DNA of 64,000 bases from Niveispirillum fermenti (GTDB lineage: Bacteria > Pseudomonadota > Alphaproteobacteria > Azospirillales > Azospirillaceae): positions 287,225-351,224 of the forward strand of contig NZ_JBLTXA010000004.1 in the NCBI RefSeq assembly GCF_048066175.1. Direction: 5' to 3'. A program made the translations under genes and the position numbers. A model generated the notes under the pieces. It was not told where the DNA came from, did not search any database, and worked only from the letters and a program-made list of their open reading frames with translations. Each line of letters starts with the position of its first letter. The stretch's first letter is position 1. Positions 52,006 through 61,719 of this stretch are shown in pieces.

Positions 52006-54255
52006 CTAGAATCGGGCGCCGACGGACAGGTAGAATGTACGGCCGGGCATGAAGTCCAACGTTGCCGGCTGGCCCATCGCATCCGCGGTGGCGGCGGGCA
52101 CGGCAAGCGATTGCGATGCCCCCTGCAGGTTGCGCTCATCCGTGACGTTCAGGACCTGAAGATTGAGCGTGTAGCGTGTATCCAGGTCCACCCCGGCCCG
52201 CAGATCCAGGAAGGTGGTTTCAGGCAGCTTGTAGTAACGCGACCCGGTATCGCCGGGGAATGTCGTGGTGGAACTGCTGCGATACCGCACGCCGCCGCCG
52301 ACATTGGCTTCCACCCTGTTGGTCAGGGGAAAATAGTAATCAGCCCTGACGGCACCGGCCCATTTGGCGCTGTAGGGCAGCGTATTGCCGATGGCGGCAC
52401 CGCCGACGGCCCCCGGCAACAGACCCGTGATCTCCGCATCGGTGTAGGTGAGATTGCCGGCGAAGGTCAGGCCGTAGAACGGCGTGAAGCTGGTTTCCAG
52501 CTCCACGCCCTTGCTGCGGGCATCGCCGGCATTGCCGATAACGGTGTTGGTGCCGTTGAAATAGTTGAGCTGGATGTTCGTCCAGTCGATGTAGAAGGCG
52601 GCGATGTTGGTGGTCAGCCGGCTGCCCAGCAGCGTGGATTTCAGGCCCAGCTCATAGTTCCAGGTTGTGTCGGGGTCGAACGTGCCGCCGCTGGTGTTGG
52701 GCCCGCCGGGGCGGTAACCGCGCGCCACGCGCCCGTAAAGCATCGTGTCAGGCTGGAAACGCCAGCGTGCATCGACCGTCTGTGTCCAGACGCCGTCATC
52801 GGAATCGGCCACCGCCAGCCGCGGCGAAGCGCCGATATTGACCAGATAGCCCGATGCCACGCGCGTCAGCTTCTGGTCATTGTAGCTGTAGCGAAGGCCG
52901 GCGCCGAGATCGAATTCGGGCGTGATGCTGTAATTGGCATTGCCGAACACGGCATATTCGACATACCGGCTGGCCAGTGCCACGGTCTGATAGTTTGCCA
53001 GGGCGGCCACCGTCGGCTGCAACGCCGCCGGTGGGGTGGCGGTGCCATATTGGTACATCGAATTGATACCGCTGTGATAATCACTCTTCTCATGATCATA
53101 GAACAGGCCCGCCAGCCATTCCACGGGGCCCGACCCGGAGGAGGCCAGCCGCAATTCCTGCGTCAGCTTCTCCGTGCTGGGACTGGTCGTGCCATAGAAC
53201 TGCATCAAAGGTCCCAGGGCCGGGCCGAATGCCGGCTGAAAGGTCGGCGTGTAGTCGGAAAGAATATTGACCCGGAATTTGGAATACCCGGTCGTCGATG
53301 TGGCCGTCAGATCGTCGGAGACCCGATATTCGACATTGCCTTGGATGAAATGGTACCGGGACTTGGAAAAGCTGTCGACGTTGCGAAAGGTGCCGTACTC
53401 GCCGTAAAGGGGCAGCAGGGTGACGGCATTGCCCAGGACACTGCCGCTTTGCGGGGTCTTGTTGATGGCGACGGTACCCGCAATGCGGATCGTCAGGTCG
53501 TCGTTGGGCAGCAGCAGCAGGTCCGCCCGGCCACCCTTGCGCCGGTTGGCATTCAGTTCGTCGCGCCCCGTGCGGACATCGGTGAGGTCGCCTTCCCGGT
53601 AGGCGTAGTGGCCGCTCAGCCGCAGGGCCGCCTTGCCGTCGATCAAGGGGACGTTGATCCCGCCGCGGACCGTATGACGGTTGGCGTCCGCCCCCGCATC
53701 ATGCCCGTAATCGACCTTGATATGGCCGGAGGTGGCGTGGGTGTCGGGGGCCTTGGTGACGTATTTCACCAGACCGCCCAGCGTGCTGGCGCCATAAAGG
53801 GTGCCCTGGGGACCGCGCAGCACCTCCACCCGGGCCAGTTCGCTGGGGTCCATGTCGGGACTGAACAGGGCGCCCAGCGCAAAGCCGCTGCGGGCGCCGA
53901 ATGATGCATCATCGATATAGACCCCGGCCGTGGGGCTGAGATCGTTCGGCCCCGTCGACAGGCCACGGAAGACCAGCCGGTTGCCATCCACCCCCGACGG
54001 CCGGACGTCCAGCCCCGGCACATAGGCCGACACATCGTCCAGATTGTTGGCCATGACGCGGCCGATCAACTGTTCGCCGACCGCGGTCACGGAGGAGGGC
54101 ACATCCTGTATCCGCTCCGCCCGCTTGTTCGCCGTGACGATGATTTCCTCCAGGATGAAGTCGGAGCCCGCGTCCACTGCCTGGGCGCCGGCCATCGGCG
54201 CATGGATGATGAAGGCACTCGACATCCAGAGTGCGTGGAACGTTCCTTTGCGCAT
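52006..54255 (-). CDS. TonB-dependent outer membrane receptor
   Basis: A 749-residue outer-membrane receptor for energised uptake of a large substrate. A signal peptide ends near MAGAQA|VD (about residue 26). The TonB box EEIIVTA is at about 36-42. The plug domain spans about 50-165 with typical GLDVRPSG...FRGLSTGP, VYIDDASFG and VEVLRGPQGTLYGASTLGG. The 22-strand barrel ends in ...FYLSVGARF with a terminal Phe. It belongs to the broad alphaproteobacterial receptor class without obvious siderophore identity. ATG 54255 has GGAAGG 8 nt upstream; the frame opens at GTG 54264. It is divergent from the DUF885 gene across a region with two ATACAGTAT palindromes, so it is probably the uptake port of the peptide cluster. 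Confidence 0.95.
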   Translation of the reverse strand: MRKGTFHALWMSSAFIIHAPMAGAQAVDAGSDFILEEIIVTANKRAERIQDVPSSVTAVGEQLIGRVMANNLDDVSAYVPGLDVRPSGVDGNRLVFRGLSTGPNDLSPTAGVYIDDASFGARSGFALGALFSPDMDPSELARVEVLRGPQGTLYGASTLGGLVKYVTKAPDTHATSGHIKVDYGHDAGADANRHTVRGGINVPLIDGKAALRLSGHYAYREGDLTDVRTGRDELNANRRKGGRADLLLLPNDDLTIRIAGTVAINKTPQSGSVLGNAVTLLPLYGEYGTFRNVDSFSKSRYHFIQGNVEYRVSDDLTATSTTGYSKFRVNILSDYTPTFQPAFGPALGPLMQFYGTTSPSTEKLTQELRLASSGSGPVEWLAGLFYDHEKSDYHSGINSMYQYGTATPPAALQPTVAALANYQTVALASRYVEYAVFGNANYSITPEFDLGAGLRYSYNDQKLTRVASGYLVNIGASPRLAVADSDDGVWTQTVDARWRFQPDTMLYGRVARGYRPGGPNTSGGTFDPDTTWNYELGLKSTLLGSRLTTNIAAFYIDWTNIQLNYFNGTNTVIGNAGDARSKGVELETSFTPFYGLTFAGNLTYTDAEITGLLPGAVGGAAIGNTLPYSAKWAGAVRADYYFPLTNRVEANVGGGVRYRSSSTTTFPGDTGSRYYKLPETTFLDLRAGVDLDTRYTLNLQVLNVTDERNLQGASQSLAVPAATADAMGQPATLDFMPGRTFYLSVGARF

Positions 54256-54343
54256 GTGCATCACCTTCCGCTGTTCAAGGGGCCGGCTCTTTTCGGGTGG
54301 CCTGCCATTCCGGAATAGACCTTAGACGCACTTCCAATTTTTG

Positions 54344-54358
54344 ACAATACAGTATTGT
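54344..54358. promoter_or_regulatory. Candidate TetR operator 1
   Basis: A perfect 7-1-7 palindrome ACAATAC-A-GTATTGT. It starts inside a TTGACA hexamer (54341-54346), so bound protein would block a promoter reading towards the DUF885 gene. Confidence 0.55.
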
Positions 54359-54495
54359 ACGTAAATTGATTGGGTGTCGGCGAACCGGTTGCTGGGGCGA
54401 AGATTTCGTCGCGAGCGGAGGTCGGGTCTTGTCTGCCTCAGCAAGGCCACGGCGGATATCTGCCGTCTCGACGTTTGTGTCGGTCGGGAACCATA

Positions 54496-54516
54496 AATTC
54501 CATACAGTATTGAATT
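54496..54516. promoter_or_regulatory. Candidate TetR operator 2
   Basis: A 21-bp inverted repeat AATTC-C-ATAC-A-GTAT-T-GAATT with a single mismatched pair, sharing the ATACAGTATTG core with operator 1. It lies about 100 bp before the DUF885 start. Confidence 0.5.
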
Positions 54517-54612
54517 GTGATGGTGCGGCAGGTAGGATGATCGGGCCTGCGCCTCCGGCCTGCGGGGCCGTACAGCAGAATGAACAGGCGGGACATCGGG
54601 AAAGGACGAAAC

Positions 54613-56301
54613 ATGTGTAAGGCCAAGATCGGCGAACTGGCCGAACGCTATTGGGCGTTCCAGCGGGAAGAGTTCCCCCTAATGGCGATCCAGGCTGGCC
54701 AGCCCGGTGACGCGGATACATTGATGCGGGAGGCGCCGGCCGACCATGAACGGCGTGCGGCCTGGGCGGCGGTGGCTGTGAAGGAACTGGCGTCAATCGA
54801 CCCAAGGGGACTGGATACGCAGGACCGGGCGACCCATGCGCTGCTGCGTCGCGAGTTCACGGCCCTTTGCGACATGGTTGCCTGCGGTGCGCATCTGCGC
54901 CCGTCGCTCTATCCGCTGGGTCCGGATTTCATGCTCATATATTGGGCGAACATCACGGCCCTGGCCAATGTTCCTGATGCCCGCCGCTATCTTGCCCGTC
55001 TGGCGACGGTGCCCGCGGCCATGGCGGATGCGCGGGCCTCGCTCCTGGCCGGGCGGGATCGCGGCTACCGCTATCCGCGGCTGGTCATCGACCGGGCGGT
55101 GGCACAGGTGCGCGGGACGCTGGCGGTGCCGGTAAGGTCCCATCCCTTCGCCCAGCCCCTGCTGCGTGTGGCCGGCCGCTCACCCGCATTGGCCGATCTG
55201 GCGGAACAGGGACTGGCGCTGATCACCGATCAGCTTTATCCCGCCTTGCACGCCTATGCGAATTTCCTGGAAAGAACATTGGGGGCCGCGGCGCGCGACA
55301 GCCTGGCCTGCACCGATGATCCGGACGGTGATGCCTTCTACCGCTATCTTGTCGGGCAATCGACGACGCTGGACATGTCCCCGGGTGACATCCATGCGCT
55401 GGGGCTGGCCGAGGTGGACCGTATCAGCGCGCAGATGCTGGCCACGGCGGCGGCCGGTGGATATCCCGGCGACCTGCCGGGCTGGCGGGAATCCCTGCAG
55501 GCGGACCCCGCGCAATATGCCCCCACGGCCGCGATATTGCGGGGTGAGATCGAGATCCTGTCCAAGCGCATCGATGCCCGCATCCCGGAATTCTTCGGCC
55601 GGGTGCCCCGCGCCACCTATGGCGTGCAGAGCATTCCGGAGGCCATTGCCGAAAAGATGCCGCCCGCCTATGCCCAGCCCAATCCCGCCGACGGCACGGC
55701 CGCCGGCGTCCATTGGGTCAGTTCTGTACCGGGCAAGCTGCCGCGTTACATGCATGTGCCCCTGGCGCTGCACGAGGCATGGCCGGGCCATCTCATGCAT
55801 CTGGCTTTGATTCAGGAGATGGAGCATCTGCCCGCATTCCGCCGCTTCGGTGCGCTGCGCTACACGGCGTGCCTGGAGGGCTGGGCGCTCTATTGCGAGC
55901 GCCTTGGGGAGGACATGGGGTTCTATGACGCGCCGGCCAAGCTTTACGGCCGGCTGGAAATGGAGATGTGGCGCGCCGTGCGGCTGGTCGTCGATACCGG
56001 CCTGCATCACATGGGCTGGACCCGTGATCGGGCCCTTGCCTTCTTTGGCAAGCACATGGCAATGCCCGCCTCCACCATGGAGGCGGAGGTTGATCGCTAT
56101 ATTGCGCTGCCGGCCCAGGCACTGGCCTATCAACTGGGCAACCTGAAATTCAAGGATGTCCGGCGGCGGGCGGAGGCGGCGCTGGGCGACGACTTCCCGA
56201 TCCGTGATTTCCACGACGCCCTGATGGCGGCGGGGCCGGTCACCCTGCAGGTGCTGGACGATCTTATGGCGGATTGGACGGCCCGGCGCGCTGCTGCCTG
56301 A
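54613..56301 (+). CDS. DUF885 family putative zinc peptidase
   Basis: A 562-residue protein of the DUF885 family, related to thermolysin-type metallopeptidases. The zinc motif reads HEAWPGH (His387, Glu388, His393), an HExxxxH variant characteristic of the family. EGWALYCERLG follows 35 residues later, with Glu422 as likely third ligand. The N-terminal half is helical (about residues 1-230). There is no signal peptide, so the protein is probably cytoplasmic, whereas many family members are exported. ATG 54613 is preferred for GGA about 7 nt upstream; ATG 54580 is also in frame. It heads a same-strand run with MFS, GGT-like and tetR genes (gaps 69, 33 and 23 bp), probably one operon. A peptidase for imported peptides is inferred. 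Confidence 0.9.
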   Translation: MCKAKIGELAERYWAFQREEFPLMAIQAGQPGDADTLMREAPADHERRAAWAAVAVKELASIDPRGLDTQDRATHALLRREFTALCDMVACGAHLRPSLYPLGPDFMLIYWANITALANVPDARRYLARLATVPAAMADARASLLAGRDRGYRYPRLVIDRAVAQVRGTLAVPVRSHPFAQPLLRVAGRSPALADLAEQGLALITDQLYPALHAYANFLERTLGAAARDSLACTDDPDGDAFYRYLVGQSTTLDMSPGDIHALGLAEVDRISAQMLATAAAGGYPGDLPGWRESLQADPAQYAPTAAILRGEIEILSKRIDARIPEFFGRVPRATYGVQSIPEAIAEKMPPAYAQPNPADGTAAGVHWVSSVPGKLPRYMHVPLALHEAWPGHLMHLALIQEMEHLPAFRRFGALRYTACLEGWALYCERLGEDMGFYDAPAKLYGRLEMEMWRAVRLVVDTGLHHMGWTRDRALAFFGKHMAMPASTMEAEVDRYIALPAQALAYQLGNLKFKDVRRRAEAALGDDFPIRDFHDALMAAGPVTLQVLDDLMADWTARRAAA

Positions 56302-56370
56302 CCCGCGACCCCGTGCGGTGTTCCCCCGGGGGGGCACGCCGCAGCCGCCCGCACAAGGGAACCCCGCCTG

Positions 56371-57690
56371 ATGTCCACCACCACGACCCCCGGTGCCGTC
56401 GGGGCGCCGCTGTCGCCGGGTGCCGAGCCATGGCGGCTTTACACACCACGCCAGCGCAACCTGTTCCTGTTCGTCCTGTTTCTGGTCGGCACGTCGAACT
56501 ATGTCGACCGCAACATCGTCGGCGTCCTGCTGGAACCGATCAAGGCCGAGTTCGGCGTATCCGACGCCATGCTAGGCCTGCTGTCGGGGCTGTCCTTCGC
56601 CCTTTTCTATGCGACGCTGGGCATTCCCGTGGCGCGCTGGGCCGATCGGGGGGACCGGCGCTTCGTCATCACGCTGGCCCTGACCGTCTGGAGCCTGATG
56701 ACGGTCCTGTGCGGCATGGCGCAGAATTTCTGGCAGCTTGCCGCCGCCCGTGTCGGCGTCGGTGTGGGCGAGGCTGGTGCCATCCCGCCGGCCCAGAGCC
56801 TGATCGCGGATTATTTCCCGCCCGACCAGCGGGCAAAGGCGCTGGGCGCCTATCTGATGTGTTCCATCGCCGGCTATATCCTGGGGCTGGTGGCGGGCGG
56901 CTGGATCGCCGTGCATTACGGCTGGCGTGCGGCCTTTATCATTGTCGGGCTGCCGGGGCTGGCGCTGGCGCTGGTCACCCGCACCGTTTTGCGGGAACCG
57001 CGCCTTGCCGGCGGCACCCTGCGTCCCCCGGCCGGCGGCGGGGAAAGCGTGATGGCGACATTCCGCATTCTCATGCGCAAGCCGTCCTACCGGAACATGA
57101 TCTATTCGATGACCTTCTATTTCCTGGTGTCCTATGGTGCCCTGATCTTCCTCGCGTCGTTCATGGTCCGGGTTCATCAGATCGATCTGGCGACCGTCGG
57201 AATGATCATCGGCATCCAGTCGGCTGTGGGGGCGGTGATCGGCAATCTGGCCGGCGGTGCGCTGGCGGACAAGCTGGCCAAACGCGACCCGGCCTGGCTG
57301 GCCCGGATGCCGGGATGGGGTCTGCTGCTCGTCGCCCCCTTCTATCAGGTGGCCTTCCTCATGCCCGACATGGTCAGCATGCTGGCCGTGCTGAGCGTGA
57401 CGGGCATCGTCCTGACCGGTGCCGTCCCGTCCATGTTCTCCGCCCTGCACGTGGTGTGCGGGTCGCCGCGGCGTGCCATGGCGGTGGCGCTGGTTTTCTT
57501 CTTCGCCAACCTTATCGGCCTGGGCCTGGGGCCGGTCGCCACGGGCCTGATCAGCGACATGCTGGCCCCTAGCCTGGGTCCGGCGGAAAGCCTGCGCTAT
57601 GCGCTGATCATCATCCTGCTGGCCCTGGTGCCCAGCGGGATTTTCATGCTGCGGGCGGCTCGGCATCTCAATGCGGATGCCGAACCCTGA
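56371..57690 (+). CDS. MFS transporter, Spinster-like
   Basis: A 439-residue major facilitator with twelve predicted helices. The first helix region carries NYVDRNIVGVLLEPIKAEFGVSD, typical of the Spns-like MFS group, and the loop 2-3 signature is present as ARWADRGDRR. VGVGVGEAGAIPPAQSLIADYFP is the conserved helix 4-5 block. The substrate is unknown; given its neighbours, a peptide, amino-acid or degradation product is plausible. A C/G-rich inverted segment (about 56313-56342) lies between the DUF885 stop and this ATG. It is similar in sequence to the MFS gene product at 60270, suggesting paralogy. Confidence 0.93.
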   Translation: MSTTTTPGAVGAPLSPGAEPWRLYTPRQRNLFLFVLFLVGTSNYVDRNIVGVLLEPIKAEFGVSDAMLGLLSGLSFALFYATLGIPVARWADRGDRRFVITLALTVWSLMTVLCGMAQNFWQLAAARVGVGVGEAGAIPPAQSLIADYFPPDQRAKALGAYLMCSIAGYILGLVAGGWIAVHYGWRAAFIIVGLPGLALALVTRTVLREPRLAGGTLRPPAGGGESVMATFRILMRKPSYRNMIYSMTFYFLVSYGALIFLASFMVRVHQIDLATVGMIIGIQSAVGAVIGNLAGGALADKLAKRDPAWLARMPGWGLLLVAPFYQVAFLMPDMVSMLAVLSVTGIVLTGAVPSMFSALHVVCGSPRRAMAVALVFFFANLIGLGLGPVATGLISDMLAPSLGPAESLRYALIIILLALVPSGIFMLRAARHLNADAEP

Positions 57691-57723
57691 TGCCCCTCGC
57701 GCGTTTCAAGACAGGAGAATGAC

Positions 57724-59427
57724 ATGCCGGACAACCTGTCCCGCTATATCCGCAACCCCGGCCCGAAGGCCCCGGTTTCAGGCCTGCAGGCGGCCGTGAC
57801 GACGGATTCCGCCATTGTCACCGAGACCATGGTGAACATCCTGCGCCAGGGGGGCAATGCGGTGGATGCCGCCATCGCCGGTGCCATGGTGCAGGCGGCG
57901 GTGGAACCGTTCATGACCAATCATGCCGGGCTGGTCACCTGTCTCTATTACGAGGCGAAGACCGGGACGCTGCATCAGCTCGACAGCCTGGGGGGCCATC
58001 CGTCGGGTCTCTCGCCTTTCCGGCCCGTGCCGCAGGGGGCGGGGCCTTATGCGCTGCTGCCGCCATCCGCCATCATTCCGGGTTTCATGCCCGGCTTGAA
58101 GGCGATGCACGAGCGGTTCGCCGTCCTGCCCTGGGGCAGGCTGTGTGCCGATGCGGTGACGTGGGCGGAAAGCGGTCATGTCGTGTCCACCTTCGAATAT
58201 GGGGTGAATGTCTTCGGGGAGAAGTTCATCACCCACTTCCCGGAAGGGCGGGATTTCTATCAACCCGACGGCTATTTCCCCAATGTCGGCGAGGTTTTCG
58301 TGCCAAGGGGGCTGGCGGAAACCATGCGGGGCGTCCGCGACCAGGGGCCGGACTATATGATCCGGGGGCCCTGGGCACAGGCCTTCGTGGCCAAGGCGAA
58401 CCAGATGGGTTGGGCCATCACGCCTGACCATATGGTGGAAACGCCGCCCCGCTGGGTGGAGCCGCTTCGCTTCGCTTATAATGAGTATGAGATCGTCTGC
58501 CTGGGACCGCCGCAGGCCCAGGGCTTCTTCACGGCCGTTGCCATGGGTGTCCTGAAGCATCTGGGCATCCGGGACATGCAGCCGGGATCGGCGGAGCATC
58601 TTTGGGCCATGGGGCATGCCCTGCGCCAGGGCCAGCGCCATTGGGAATATGCGCAGGACGACACGATCTATGATGTGCCGCGCGACGCCGTGCTGGACGA
58701 TACCTATCATGCCCATCTGGCGCGCCTGATCCGCGGCAGCCGGCCCCGGGTCGATCTGACCTCCCATCTCCGGCTGGCCGGCGATGTGCCCGGCGGCGGC
58801 GATTTCATGTCGGCGCTGGGCGGCAGTGGTGGCCGGCCGCGGCTGGTTTCACAGACCGAGAAGCAGCCTTCCGGCTCCTGCGAGATTGCCGTGGCGGATG
58901 CGGAAGGCAACTGGGTCCAGATGATGGACACGCTGCAAGGGTCCGGTATTCCCGGCCAGGTGGTCGGCGGGGTGCCGATGGTCGGCAGCCATGCCACCTT
59001 CGGCCATCTGCAAAGCTCGATGGACACCACGCTGGTGAAGGGCGCCAAGGCGCGCTGCATCATCGGCAACACGCTGGTCCTGAAGGATGGAAAGCCCGTC
59101 TTCTCTGCCGGATCGCCGGGCAATATCCATTGCACATTGCCCCAGGTGCTGACCTATCTGCTGGATTTCAAGCTGGACCCTTATCAGGCGGTCGATGCGC
59201 CCCGGATGCTGCCCATGACGGAAAACCGGGGGGTGGTGGTGGAGGATCGGCTGCAACCCGGCGTCGTGGAGGATTTGCACAAGCTGGGGGTCAGGGTCGG
59301 TGTCCTGCCCGGCTATGACTACCATATGGGCAGCTTTTCCGTGATTGCGCGCGACGAGGTGACGGGACATCTGACGGCCGTGGCCGATCCGCGCCGTTGT
59401 GCGGCGGCCGATGGCATTCCCGCGTGA
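57724..59427 (+). CDS. Gamma-glutamyltransferase-like Ntn hydrolase, cytoplasmic form
   Basis: A 567-residue GGT-family protein with a strong ribosome site (AGGAG, 6 nt before ATG) and no signal peptide, so it is likely cytoplasmic. The large-subunit region has GGNAVDAAIAGAMVQAAVEPFMTN and GFMPGLKAMHERFAVLPW. The autoprocessing point is expected near PSGSCEIAVADAEGNW, where the family's Thr-Thr-His is replaced and Ser385 occupies the nucleophile position, 11 residues before the Gly-Asn. A GSPG oxyanion-type motif is kept (SAGSPGNIHCTLPQVL). GGTs transfer or hydrolyse gamma-glutamyl groups; some relatives are acylases, so the substrate is open. It belongs to the operon between the MFS and tetR genes. 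Confidence 0.88.
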   Translation: MPDNLSRYIRNPGPKAPVSGLQAAVTTDSAIVTETMVNILRQGGNAVDAAIAGAMVQAAVEPFMTNHAGLVTCLYYEAKTGTLHQLDSLGGHPSGLSPFRPVPQGAGPYALLPPSAIIPGFMPGLKAMHERFAVLPWGRLCADAVTWAESGHVVSTFEYGVNVFGEKFITHFPEGRDFYQPDGYFPNVGEVFVPRGLAETMRGVRDQGPDYMIRGPWAQAFVAKANQMGWAITPDHMVETPPRWVEPLRFAYNEYEIVCLGPPQAQGFFTAVAMGVLKHLGIRDMQPGSAEHLWAMGHALRQGQRHWEYAQDDTIYDVPRDAVLDDTYHAHLARLIRGSRPRVDLTSHLRLAGDVPGGGDFMSALGGSGGRPRLVSQTEKQPSGSCEIAVADAEGNWVQMMDTLQGSGIPGQVVGGVPMVGSHATFGHLQSSMDTTLVKGAKARCIIGNTLVLKDGKPVFSAGSPGNIHCTLPQVLTYLLDFKLDPYQAVDAPRMLPMTENRGVVVEDRLQPGVVEDLHKLGVRVGVLPGYDYHMGSFSVIARDEVTGHLTAVADPRRCAAADGIPA

Positions 59428-59450
59428 GGAGGGCGGTTCCGGAATTGAAC

Positions 59451-60140
59451 ATGCGAGACATCATGCCGGATACCGGCCTGGCCGGTGGCGGGCCGGACGA
59501 CGCCATGCCGGCGGCCACCGAACCGGACGGCGCCCTGCCGGCCAGACGACCCCGCAAGACACCTTCCGGTCCCCGGCTGGGGCGGGATGACTGGGTTCTT
59601 GCCGCCAAGAAGGCCCTGGTCGCCCGGGGCGTGGATGCTGTGAAGATCGACCGGCTGGCCAGGGAGATCGGGGTCAGCCGCGGCAGCTTCTACTGGCATT
59701 TCAAAAGCCGGGGGGAGCTGCTGGCGGCCCTGCTGACCTACTGGCGCGACACCAACACCACGGCCCTGCGCACCGCCATCGAGGGCAATGGCGGCGATGG
59801 GCTGGCGCAGTTCAAGGCATTGATCCGGACCTGGCTGGAGGAGAAGGATTTCTCCCCCAGCTTCGACAATGCCGTGCGCGACTGGGCCCGCCATTCCAAG
59901 ACGGCGTCGGCCCTGCTGCGCCGGGTGGACGAGGAGCGCACGGTCCTGTTCTGCGACATCTTCCGCAACATGGGCTATGACGAGGCGGAATGCGCCATCC
60001 GGGCGCGCGTGCTCTACTTCCACCAGGTCGGCTACTATACCCTGTCGCTGAAGGAACGCCGGGCGGACCGCCGGGCGACCATGCCGCTTTATTACAAGAT
60101 CCTCACCGGCAAGGTCGCGCCGGGCGATCTGATGGATTGA
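59451..60140 (+). CDS. TetR family transcriptional regulator
   Basis: A 229-residue repressor-type regulator. After a Pro/Ala-rich N-terminal tail (about 40 residues), the TetR helix-turn-helix spans about residues 44-91, with VDAVKIDRLAREIGVSRGSFYWHFKSRGELL. The C-terminal ligand domain is helical and contains RRVDEERTVLFCDIFRNMGYDEAECAIRARV. It starts 23 bp after the GGT-like gene, probably in the same operon; ATG 59463 is a possible shorter start. It is the only regulator in the cluster and is proposed to bind the ATACAG/TATTGT palindromes at both divergent promoters and respond to the transported compound. Confidence 0.93.
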   Translation: MRDIMPDTGLAGGGPDDAMPAATEPDGALPARRPRKTPSGPRLGRDDWVLAAKKALVARGVDAVKIDRLAREIGVSRGSFYWHFKSRGELLAALLTYWRDTNTTALRTAIEGNGGDGLAQFKALIRTWLEEKDFSPSFDNAVRDWARHSKTASALLRRVDEERTVLFCDIFRNMGYDEAECAIRARVLYFHQVGYYTLSLKERRADRRATMPLYYKILTGKVAPGDLMD

Positions 60141-60152
60141 ACATCGGCCATC

Positions 60153-60198
60153 TCATACCCTGGTCCCGGGGGTAGAACGCCCCGGGACCAGGGTATGA
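60153..60198. repeat. Perfect 18-bp inverted repeat between convergent genes
   Basis: Bases 60153-60170 (TCATACCCTGGTCCCGGG) and 60181-60198 are exact reverse complements with a 10-nt loop. The repeat starts 12 bp after the tetR stop. No T-tract follows, so it may be an RNA-stabilising or REP-type element. Confidence 0.9.
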
Positions 60199-60231
60199 CC
60201 TGCAAGTCCGCATCGGGCGGCAGGAGACAAG

Positions 60232-60267
60232 AAGCCCCCGGCGGGTCCAACCCGCCGGGGGCTTTGT
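60232..60267. terminator. Bidirectional intrinsic terminator
   Basis: AAGCCCCCGGCGGG (60232-60245) pairs perfectly with CCCGCCGGGGGCTT (60251-60264) over a 5-nt loop. TTTGT follows on the plus strand and CTTCTTGTC on the minus strand. It can end both the tetR operon and the minus-strand MFS gene. Confidence 0.75.
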
Positions 60268-60269
60268 CG

Positions 60270-61556
60270 TCAGGCGCTGCCGGCGCGCCGCAGGTCGCCC
60301 GGCAGGGACCGGATGGCGGCCCAGAAATGACCGGCCGCCCACAGGCCGGTCAGCCCGGCGATGGCCAGCGCGATGCGCAGCGAATGGGCCGGTTCGGCGA
60401 TGTGTGCCGCGAGCAGGTCGGACGCGAAGCCGATCAATTGCGGGGCCAGGGCCAGGTTGGCGATGTTGGCGGAGAACAGCATGACTGCCACCGTCACCCC
60501 CCGCATGTCCGAGCGTACCAGATTCTGCATCAGGGCTAGTGTCGGGCCGACATAAAGGTTGGCGAAGGGCACGAACAGCCACAGCAGCCAGACCGCAGCA
60601 TCGCGGTCGTCCACAAGATGGGCGGCCACGCCCGGCACCGTGATCAGAAGGGTGATCAAGGCCAGGAAATGGCACTGCCATTTGGCTTCCATCCGGGCGA
60701 GCTTCAAAGTCACCACGGCGGCGGCCACCATGGCCGCAGCGCCGCCGGCCCCGCTCATCAAGCCGACCATGGTTCCGGCCTCGCCGACGGACAGGCCGTG
60801 CGAGCGTCCCAGGAAGGCCGGCGTCCACCAGATCAGCCCCATCCCGGAGAAGGTGGCGATGGTCGCACCGGCCATGACATGCAGCAGGGCCCGCTGGGAG
60901 CGGATGAAGCGCAGGGCCGGCCGCAGCCCCACCCCCGTTCCCGCGGCCGACACGATCGCATGCGGGTCGCTGGCGCCGCGCTTGGGCTCCCGCACGCTCA
61001 GCAGCAGGATCAGCACGGGCAGGCTGCCGAACGCGAAGATGATCAAGGCGGAACGCCAGCCATATTTCTCGGCCAGCAACCCGCCGCCGATGCCGCCGAT
61101 GGCGGAGCCCAGCGCGATGCCCAGGGCATAGATCGACATGGCCACGATCCGCTCTGACGGGCGGAAATAATCGGCGATGATGGAATGGGACGGCGGGGTG
61201 CCCCCCGCCTCACCCACCCCGACGCCGATTCGGGCCAGCAGCAGATGCCAGAAATTCTGTGCCATGCCGCACAGCGCGGTGAAGGCCGACCAGATGGCCA
61301 GCGCCCACATGATCATGTTGCGCCGGTGCGTGCGGTCGGCCAGTGCCCCCAGCGGCAGCCCGGCCGCGCCATAGAACAAGGCCAGGGCCACGCCCGTCAG
61401 AAAGCCCACGGCGCTGTCGGAAAGCTGGAATTCCGCCTTGATGGGCTCGATCAGCGTGGATAGCACGAAACGGTCGGCGATGTTCATCGCATAGACCAGG
61501 GTGATGACCAGCAGCACCCAATAGCGCCTGAGGAAAGGGGGGGCGTCCGTCGTCAT
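60270..61556 (-). CDS. MFS transporter, Spinster-like, second copy
   Basis: A 428-residue, twelve-helix major facilitator. It shares with the MFS gene product at 56371 the opening MNIADRFVLSTLIEPIKAEFQLSD, the helix 2-3 loop GALADRTHRR, CGMAQNFWHLLLARIGVGVGEAGG and the following PPSHSIIADYF block, so the two are paralogues. ATG 61556 is chosen because GGAG lies 9 nt upstream and the first helix follows; the open frame continues to 61766 without membrane features. It is divergent from the exported GGT-like gene and faces the tetR operon through the bidirectional terminator. The substrate is unknown, possibly the export or uptake partner of the GGT-like reaction. Confidence 0.93.
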   Translation of the reverse strand: MTTDAPPFLRRYWVLLVITLVYAMNIADRFVLSTLIEPIKAEFQLSDSAVGFLTGVALALFYGAAGLPLGALADRTHRRNMIMWALAIWSAFTALCGMAQNFWHLLLARIGVGVGEAGGTPPSHSIIADYFRPSERIVAMSIYALGIALGSAIGGIGGGLLAEKYGWRSALIIFAFGSLPVLILLLSVREPKRGASDPHAIVSAAGTGVGLRPALRFIRSQRALLHVMAGATIATFSGMGLIWWTPAFLGRSHGLSVGEAGTMVGLMSGAGGAAAMVAAAVVTLKLARMEAKWQCHFLALITLLITVPGVAAHLVDDRDAAVWLLWLFVPFANLYVGPTLALMQNLVRSDMRGVTVAVMLFSANIANLALAPQLIGFASDLLAAHIAEPAHSLRIALAIAGLTGLWAAGHFWAAIRSLPGDLRRAGSA

Positions 61557-61719
61557 CGGCTGCGTCTCCAGTCTTTTCGTTCCGGATGAGTGCGCATCGG
61601 CACCTTTGCTCCATACCGTCTCATGCAATGGCTTTCGCGGGTGTGGGTGCGGGGGGCCGCCACTGGTCCCGCGGCCCGCCGGGCAACCTGCAAGGGGGCC
61701 GAAGACGGGTTCGGAATTT

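Larger units (their letters stand above)
54256..54612. promoter_or_regulatory. 357-bp divergent control region, TonB receptor / DUF885
   Basis: No gene is supported. The stretch contains TTGACA at 54341-54346 and the two palindromes listed separately, both centred on ATACAGTAT. It must hold promoters for both directions. It is clearly more AT-rich around 54330-54370 and 54490-54520. Confidence 0.6.

Noticed and set aside
52006..54255. Lasso-peptide type locus (TonB receptor plus S9 isopeptidase)
   Set aside because: The only S9 peptidase is about 34 kb away, and no precursor, B or C maturation genes are visible near the receptor.
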